Positions 59,288 to 64,000 of a stretch of 64,000 bases of DNA are shown piece by piece. A program made the translations under genes and the position numbers. How positions within the stretch are numbered: position 1 is the stretch's first letter; every line of letters starts with the position of its first letter. Where the stretch lies: contig NZ_JAAGOY010000004.1 in NCBI RefSeq assembly GCF_010500215.1, positions 744,001 through 808,000 of the forward strand, written 5' to 3'. Origin of the DNA: Aliiroseovarius sp. PrR006 (GTDB taxonomy: Bacteria; Pseudomonadota; Alphaproteobacteria; Rhodobacterales; Rhodobacteraceae). Below the pieces are notes generated by a model that did no database searches, was not told the DNA's origin, and saw only the letters and a list, made by a program, of their open reading frames with translations.

Positions 59288-60706
59288 ATGACCAAATTCT
59301 CTGACTTGAAACTCAGCCCCAAGGTGCTGAAAGCCATCGACGAAGCGGGCTATGAAAGCCCCACCCCAATTCAGGCGGGTGCAATCCCCCCTGCCCTTGA
59401 AGGCCGCGACGTACTGGGCATCGCCCAGACCGGCACCGGCAAGACAGCCTCATTCACGCTGCCCATGATTTCCGCTCTGGCCCGTGGCCGCGCCCGCGCA
59501 CGGATGCCGCGTTCGTTGGTGCTGTGCCCCACACGCGAGCTGGCCGCACAGGTCGCCGAGAACTTCGACGTTTACGCAAAGCACGTGAAACTGACCAAAG
59601 CCCTTCTGATCGGCGGCGTCAGCTTCAAAGAGCAAGATCAACTGATTGACCGTGGCGTTGATGTTCTGATTGCAACCCCGGGCCGCCTTCTGGACCATTT
59701 CGAGCGCGGGAAGCTGCTGCTTACTGGCGTCCAGATCATGGTGGTGGATGAAGCCGACCGGATGCTCGACATGGGGTTCATCCCCGACATCGAACGCATT
59801 TTCGGCCTGACACCGTTCACTCGCCAGACGCTGTTCTTCTCGGCCACGATGGCACCCGAGATCGAGCGTATCACTAACACCTTCCTGTCGAACCCGGAAC
59901 GGATCGAGGTCGCCCGCCAGGCAACCACGTCCGAGACGATCACGCAGGAACTGTGCATGTTCAAGGCCTCGCGCCGCGATCGTGCCGCCAGCGAGAAACG
60001 CAAGCTTCTGCGCGCGCTGATTGACCGCGAGGGCGAGAAATGCACCAACGCGATCATCTTCTGCAACCGCAAGACGGACGTAGATATCTGCGCGAAATCG
60101 CTAAAGAAATACGGCTATAACGCGGCCCCGATCCACGGCGATCTGGAGCAATCCAAGCGCATGGAAGTTCTGGACGGGTTCCGCGCTGGTACGCTTCAAT
60201 TCCTCTGCGCCTCGGACGTGGCTGCACGCGGGCTGGATATCCCGAACGTAAGTCACGTGTTCAACTATGATGTGCCGGGGCATGCGGAAGACTATGTTCA
60301 CCGCATCGGGCGCACCGGACGTGCCGGGCGTGAGGGCAAGGCCATCATGATCTGCGAGCCGCGTGACGAAAAGAATTTGGATGCCGTTGAGCGTCTGATC
60401 GAAAAAGAAGTCCCGCGGGTCGACAATCCGCTGAAAGATGAAAAGCCCAAGCGCAGCCGTGCGAAACCGGACGAGGAGAAGGTCGAAAAGCCTGCCCGTC
60501 AGCGCAAGAGCGCTAAGCCGAAGGAAGACGTTTCCGAGGTCGTCCCTGCCGAGCAGCCGAAACCCGAAACCAAGCCCGAACGCAACGACCGCAACAAGTC
60601 ACGTGGCCGTGGCAACAATCGCGGTGGCGGCAACAAGGTTGTGGGCATGGGCGATCACCTGCCCGAGTTCATCGCCAAAAGCTTTGACGAGCGTCGCGCA
60701 GGCTAA
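59288..60706 (+). CDS. DEAD-box RNA helicase (RhlE-like)
   Basis: A 472-residue ATP-dependent RNA helicase. Q motif FSDLKLSPKVLKAIDEAG...SPTPIQ, Walker A AQTGTGKT, motif Ib TPGR, DEAD in MVVDEADRM, SAT in FFSATMAPE, and motif VI HRIGRTGRAGR. The C-terminal 85 residues are basic and Glu/Pro-rich with an RGRGNNRGGGN patch, usual in RhlE/DeaD tails. Often acts with RNase E in RNA degradosomes; here that is inference. The next gene begins at the base after its stop. Confidence 0.95.
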   Translation: MTKFSDLKLSPKVLKAIDEAGYESPTPIQAGAIPPALEGRDVLGIAQTGTGKTASFTLPMISALARGRARARMPRSLVLCPTRELAAQVAENFDVYAKHVKLTKALLIGGVSFKEQDQLIDRGVDVLIATPGRLLDHFERGKLLLTGVQIMVVDEADRMLDMGFIPDIERIFGLTPFTRQTLFFSATMAPEIERITNTFLSNPERIEVARQATTSETITQELCMFKASRRDRAASEKRKLLRALIDREGEKCTNAIIFCNRKTDVDICAKSLKKYGYNAAPIHGDLEQSKRMEVLDGFRAGTLQFLCASDVAARGLDIPNVSHVFNYDVPGHAEDYVHRIGRTGRAGREGKAIMICEPRDEKNLDAVERLIEKEVPRVDNPLKDEKPKRSRAKPDEEKVEKPARQRKSAKPKEDVSEVVPAEQPKPETKPERNDRNKSRGRGNNRGGGNKVVGMGDHLPEFIAKSFDERRAG

Positions 60707-61378
60707 ATGGCGCGGCGGATCGCGATCCCGACGGGGCTTCAGCCCGAAGATGCTGAAGCCTCTCTGGCGCTGACCCATGATGCGCTTCCCTTTCCGCAGT
60801 CCGAGATCAACCGTCTAAAAAGGCGCCGCTACATCCTTGATATGCTGCCAAAAAACTCGGTCGGTGCAGAGATTGGCGTGTTTCGTGGCCATTTCTCTGC
60901 GCTGATCTGTGAACACGTCCGGCCGCGGAGGCTTTTTCTGATCGATCCTTGGACCCAACTGGGCGAGACCTTCGGCTGGGGAAAAGGACCCTATGTGAAC
61001 GGGGGTGAGCTTACCACCGAACTGGCGCAACAGGAAACTATCCTCCGCTGCACGCTCTACCCGGACATTGAATGCCACGTGATCGAAGGGTTCTATCCGG
61101 ACTGCGCTAATATGATCGATGAGCCACTGGACTGGGCCTATCTGGATGCAAGCCACACGTATGAGGACACCTATCGCGAGGTTCAGGCCCTGTCACAGCA
61201 GGTCAAACCGGGGGGCTTCATCCTTGGCGACGACTGGCGGCCAGATCCGAACAGCTCTCAGCACGGCGTTTATCGCGCCGTGCAGAAGTTTACGTCCGAG
61301 ACCGAGTGGGAAATCGTGATGTGCGGTCCTGCGGGACAGTGGTTGATCCGCCGCAGCCCGAACTATGGCGACATCTAA
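60707..61378 (+). CDS. Class I SAM-dependent methyltransferase (Methyltransf_24-like)
   Basis: A 223-residue protein beginning one base after the helicase stop. VGAEIGVFRGHFSALIC is the SAM-binding loop; later LDWAYLDASHTYEDT and KPGGFILGDDW fit the Rossmann-fold methyltransferase family. Substrate unknown. Confidence 0.82.
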   Translation: MARRIAIPTGLQPEDAEASLALTHDALPFPQSEINRLKRRRYILDMLPKNSVGAEIGVFRGHFSALICEHVRPRRLFLIDPWTQLGETFGWGKGPYVNGGELTTELAQQETILRCTLYPDIECHVIEGFYPDCANMIDEPLDWAYLDASHTYEDTYREVQALSQQVKPGGFILGDDWRPDPNSSQHGVYRAVQKFTSETEWEIVMCGPAGQWLIRRSPNYGDI

Positions 61379-61380
61379 GT

Positions 61381-61403
61381 AAGAAAAGGGGCCCAAAGGC
61401 CCC
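61381..61403 (-). terminator. Terminator of rnj
   Basis: GGGGCC (61388-61393) and GGCCCC (61398-61403) pair around CAAA; on the minus strand TTTTCTT follows. Four bases past the rnj stop. Confidence 0.78.
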
Positions 61404-61407
61404 CCGC

Positions 61408-63069
61408 TTATTCCAACCGGCTGACGACAACCGTGACTTCCGGCTTTCGCCCAATCTCGTCATTGGTGGACTTGCGCGCGATGCGTTTTAGCTCGTCCCC
61501 CAGCTTGTCCTCGTCGCGCAACGTCTTGTTGGACGCACGCATCAGGAACTGGCCCAGATCCTCTTCCAACACATCCACAAGCGGCGCGTTTGAGTGACCA
61601 ACCTCGGGCAGGCCCATCAGTTCGACCCAGGGTTCGCCCAGAGGTTCGTTGCCGTCTAGGATCACGTTTACAATCACGTGCCCGTTCAGGGCCAATCGGA
61701 TCCGGTCGCGGACGATCCCGTCCAGCGCGCCAATCAAGATGTCGCCATCCAGATAAATCCGATCCGTTTCAACATGCTCCACCACATGCGGCACGTCACT
61801 GGTCAGGTCACAGACAGCGCCGTTCACCACGACCATCGAAGGACGTCCTCCCTTCTCGGCCAGTTTGGCATGTTCGCGCAAATGGCGGTGTTCGCCGTGC
61901 ATGGGAATGACCATTTGCGGGTTGATGATCTCGTGTACGCGTTGCAAATCGGGGCGGTTCGCGTGGCCCGAGACGTGATAGCGGTCATTTTCAGCGACCA
62001 GCTCCACGCCCATTTCCGAGAACGCGTTCATGATGCGGATCACACCGCGCTCGTTGCCCGGAATGGTCTTGGACGAGAACAGGAACATGTCCCCTTCCGC
62101 CATGGACAGCCCCATATATTTGCCTCTCGCCAGCTGCGCCGAGGCCGCACGGCGTTCGCCCTGCGATCCGGTTACGATCAGCATCAGGTTTTCACGCGGG
62201 ATGTCGCGGGCATCTTCTGGCGTTACGGTTGTCGGGAAGTCGTGCAGGACCGATGTTTCGATCCCCGCCTGAATCATCCGACGCATCGCTCGGCCCAGCA
62301 AACAAACCGAACGACCCGCTGCTTTGCCCGCGTCCGCCAACTGCTTCACCCGTGCGACGTTCGAGGCAAAGGTGGTTGCCACGACCATATGTGGCGCATC
62401 TTTCAGCAGTTCGACCAGTTCAGGACCAACTTCGGCTTCGGACCGGCCCGGTGCAGGCGAGAACACGTTGGTTGAATCGCACACCAGCGCTTTCACGCCC
62501 GGCTTTGCCACCTCGCGCCACAATTCTTCATCAAACGCGTCGCCCAGCACCGGGGTCTCGTCCAGTTTGAAGTCGCCTGTATGCACGATGCGACCAGCAG
62601 GCGTGTCGATGATCAGACCCGCGCTTTCTGGGATCGAGTGGCTGAGCGGCAGATAGCTGACCTTGAACGGTCCGGCCTCGATCACCTGCGGATAAACATC
62701 GGCGGTGATCACGACCTCGGGCACCTGCCCCGCTTCCTCCAGCTTGCGTTGCGCATGATAGCGTGTGAAGGGGCGCGCGTGGATCGGCGCCTTTAGTTTC
62801 GAATACAGACGGCCCACCGCGCCCACGTGATCCTCGTGCGCGTGGGTGATGAAGATGGCTTCCAGGCGATCGACGTTTTCAACCAACCACGAGATATCGG
62901 GCATGATCAGGTTCACGCCCGGCGTCGTGTCCATATCCGGGAAGGTCACGCCCAGATCCACAAGGATCAGGCGTTCTTTACCGGGCTTGCCATAGCCATA
63001 GACATAGGCGTTCATGCCGATCTCGCCGGCGCCCCCCAGCGGGAGGTAAATCAGACGGTCAGCACTCAT
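61408..63069 (-). CDS. rnj: Ribonuclease J
   Basis: A 553-residue metallo-beta-lactamase/beta-CASP nuclease with 5'-3' exo- and endonuclease action. Zinc motif THAHEDHVGAV, then SHSIPES, HTGDFKLDE; beta-CASP segments include VATTFASNVAR and VTGSQGERRAA; HVSGHANRPDLQ is the last metal motif. With RNase E in the same genome it shares RNA decay and rRNA maturation. It overlaps coaX by four bases (63066-63069). Confidence 0.96.
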   Translation of the reverse strand: MSADRLIYLPLGGAGEIGMNAYVYGYGKPGKERLILVDLGVTFPDMDTTPGVNLIMPDISWLVENVDRLEAIFITHAHEDHVGAVGRLYSKLKAPIHARPFTRYHAQRKLEEAGQVPEVVITADVYPQVIEAGPFKVSYLPLSHSIPESAGLIIDTPAGRIVHTGDFKLDETPVLGDAFDEELWREVAKPGVKALVCDSTNVFSPAPGRSEAEVGPELVELLKDAPHMVVATTFASNVARVKQLADAGKAAGRSVCLLGRAMRRMIQAGIETSVLHDFPTTVTPEDARDIPRENLMLIVTGSQGERRAASAQLARGKYMGLSMAEGDMFLFSSKTIPGNERGVIRIMNAFSEMGVELVAENDRYHVSGHANRPDLQRVHEIINPQMVIPMHGEHRHLREHAKLAEKGGRPSMVVVNGAVCDLTSDVPHVVEHVETDRIYLDGDILIGALDGIVRDRIRLALNGHVIVNVILDGNEPLGEPWVELMGLPEVGHSNAPLVDVLEEDLGQFLMRASNKTLRDEDKLGDELKRIARKSTNDEIGRKPEVTVVVSRLE

Positions 63070-63845
63070 ATGTTGCCCTGTTCCTTGTTGTAATCATAGA
63101 TGCGCACAAGCCCGTGCATGGTTAGATCTTCATCGATCTCGTCGTATAGATGCGCGCCTTGTTCAAAGAGCGGCGCCAGCCCTCCTGTTCCGATGACCTT
63201 CATGGGAAGGCCGTATTCGTCTTTCACCTTCTGCACCAGCCCTTGCACAAGGCCAACATAGCCCCAGAAGATGCCAGACTGGATGCAGCCCACGGTGTTG
63301 GTGCCGATAACCTTGTCAGGCTGGGTGACGTCCACATGCGGCAGCGCGGCGGCCCCTTGGTGCAGCGCTTCCAGCGACAGGTTTACACCGGGCGCGATCA
63401 CGCCGCCGATATAGGCCCCGTCATGCGCGACCACGTCGATATTCGTGGCTGTCCCAAAATCGACAACCATGCAATCGCCACCATAACGCTCGAACCCGGC
63501 CACGGCGTTGGCCAGACGGTCAGGGCCGGGCGTAGTCCCCTGATCCACGCGCGGTGCAACCGGCAGCAGGCAGTCAGGTTTGCCGACAACCAGCGGCCGC
63601 AAGCCAAAGAAACGATCTGCAAACACGCGCAGGTTCCACACCACGCGCGGCACGGTCGAGCTGATCACCACGCCCGAAATCTGTGGATCAATCTTGTAGT
63701 GATTGATCAGCGTCGAGAACCACGTGAAATAGGCATCCGCCGTGCGCGAATGGTGGGTCGATGTTCTGAGCGTGCACAGGAATTTTTCGCCATCCCAGAT
63801 CGAGAAAACGGTGTTCGTGTTGCCGCAGTCAATGGCCAGAAGCAT
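63066..63845 (-). CDS. coaX: Type III pantothenate kinase
   Basis: A 259-residue kinase of the first coenzyme A step. Phosphate loop AIDCGNTNTVFSIW, GPDRLANAVAGFE and VDFGTATNIDVV, and GGVIAPGVNLSLEAL are all present. AAGGAG precedes its ATG, which is 11 bases after the birA stop. Typical birA-coaX-rnj order. Confidence 0.96.
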   Translation of the reverse strand: MLLAIDCGNTNTVFSIWDGEKFLCTLRTSTHHSRTADAYFTWFSTLINHYKIDPQISGVVISSTVPRVVWNLRVFADRFFGLRPLVVGKPDCLLPVAPRVDQGTTPGPDRLANAVAGFERYGGDCMVVDFGTATNIDVVAHDGAYIGGVIAPGVNLSLEALHQGAAALPHVDVTQPDKVIGTNTVGCIQSGIFWGYVGLVQGLVQKVKDEYGLPMKVIGTGGLAPLFEQGAHLYDEIDEDLTMHGLVRIYDYNKEQGNI

Positions 63846-63856
63846 GGGCCACTCCT

Positions 63857-64000
63857 TCAGAAAAAGATCTCGGCCGCGGGGATGACCTCGCGGGATTTTG
63901 CTGTTGATAGGACAAGGTTGCCCTGCGCGTCCACTGTTTCAAATCGTCCCACGTATTCGTCGCGCGTCGTGCGGGCGGTAATGACTTCCCCAAGACGGGC
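63857..64000 (-). CDS. birA: Biotin--[acetyl-CoA-carboxylase] ligase, C-terminal end
   Basis: The frame enters from beyond the window and stops at TGA (63857-63859). The 47 residues visible include LGEVITARTTRDEYVGRFET and VIPAAEIFF at the end, the BirA C-terminal domain. Biotinylates the carboxyl carrier protein. The catalytic part lies outside. Confidence 0.88.
   Translation of the reverse strand, partial: ARLGEVITARTTRDEYVGRFETVDAQGNLVLSTAKSREVIPAAEIFF

Overview
The window is a stretch of chromosome from an alphaproteobacterium, most likely a Rhodobacterales (Roseobacter-group) species. The evidence is a two-piece circularly permuted tmRNA with a tag starting ANDN, an alpha-type SspB, the small Rhodobacterales-style cluster fumC / DUF4169 / ribbon-helix-helix, both RNase E and RNase J, and GC-rich DNA with high third-position GC. 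No phage, insertion sequence, CRISPR array or rRNA operon was seen. Almost all of it reads as core chromosome with tightly packed, often overlapping genes.

Layout. 1-2.6 kb: a DUF1326/DUF2182 metal-binding pair divergent from a GntR/FCD regulator with two directly repeated operator-like sites, then a sulfotransferase. 2.7-5.6 kb: ssrA (tmRNA), chrA, sspB and a secreted protein. 5.7-8.2 kb: fumC and small conserved genes. 8.3-12.1 kb: a P450 overlapping a membrane alpha/beta hydrolase, ccdA, tusA. 12.1-20.3 kb: rne, mrcA (PBP1A), pepF. 20.4-26.3 kb: a glycine-amidinotransferase-like gene behind a leader with a 34-codon ORF, a DksA-type zinc finger, a small membrane protein, nusB, ribH, ribB, an exported metallo-beta-lactamase-fold protein and ribE. 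26.6-31.2 kb: capsule genes kpsS, an outer-membrane exporter and kpsC, lying between ribE and ribD. 31.1-38.7 kb: ribD, nrdR, yjbQ, rpoD, dnaG and a TetR regulator with a palindromic operator. 38.8-44.7 kb: a lipoprotein, hom, a ceramidase-like membrane protein, glpX, an isochorismatase-fold hydrolase, recJ. 44.8-45.1 kb: two identical tRNA-Glu genes. 45.2-49.8 kb: c-di-GMP genes, namely a degenerate H-NOX overlapping an HNOBA-GGDEF cyclase, and a PleD-like REC-REC-GGDEF whose two receivers lack the phosphoacceptor Asp. 49.8-52 kb: metal-sensor-like protein, anti-sigma, ECF sigma and EF-hand protein. 52-64 kb: DUF983, NUDIX, EamA transporter, lipocalin, aldo/keto reductase, divergent SDR, prfC, an Ada-like Cys protein, a DEAD helicase, a methyltransferase, rnj, coaX and the 3' end of birA.

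How genes work together. The riboflavin genes (ribD, ribE, ribB, ribH) and nusB share one strand but are split by the capsule block. The RibB C-terminal GTP cyclohydrolase II half lacks its zinc cysteines, so that first step must be supplied elsewhere. ssrA and sspB are 1.4 kb apart and act in one pathway: the tag is added by tmRNA and SspB hands tagged proteins to ClpXP. RNase E, RNase J and a DEAD helicase cover much of RNA turnover. The most unusual items are the leader of the amidinotransferase gene, the c-di-GMP proteins with degenerate sensor domains, and a ceramidase-like gene whose only sensible start is CTG.
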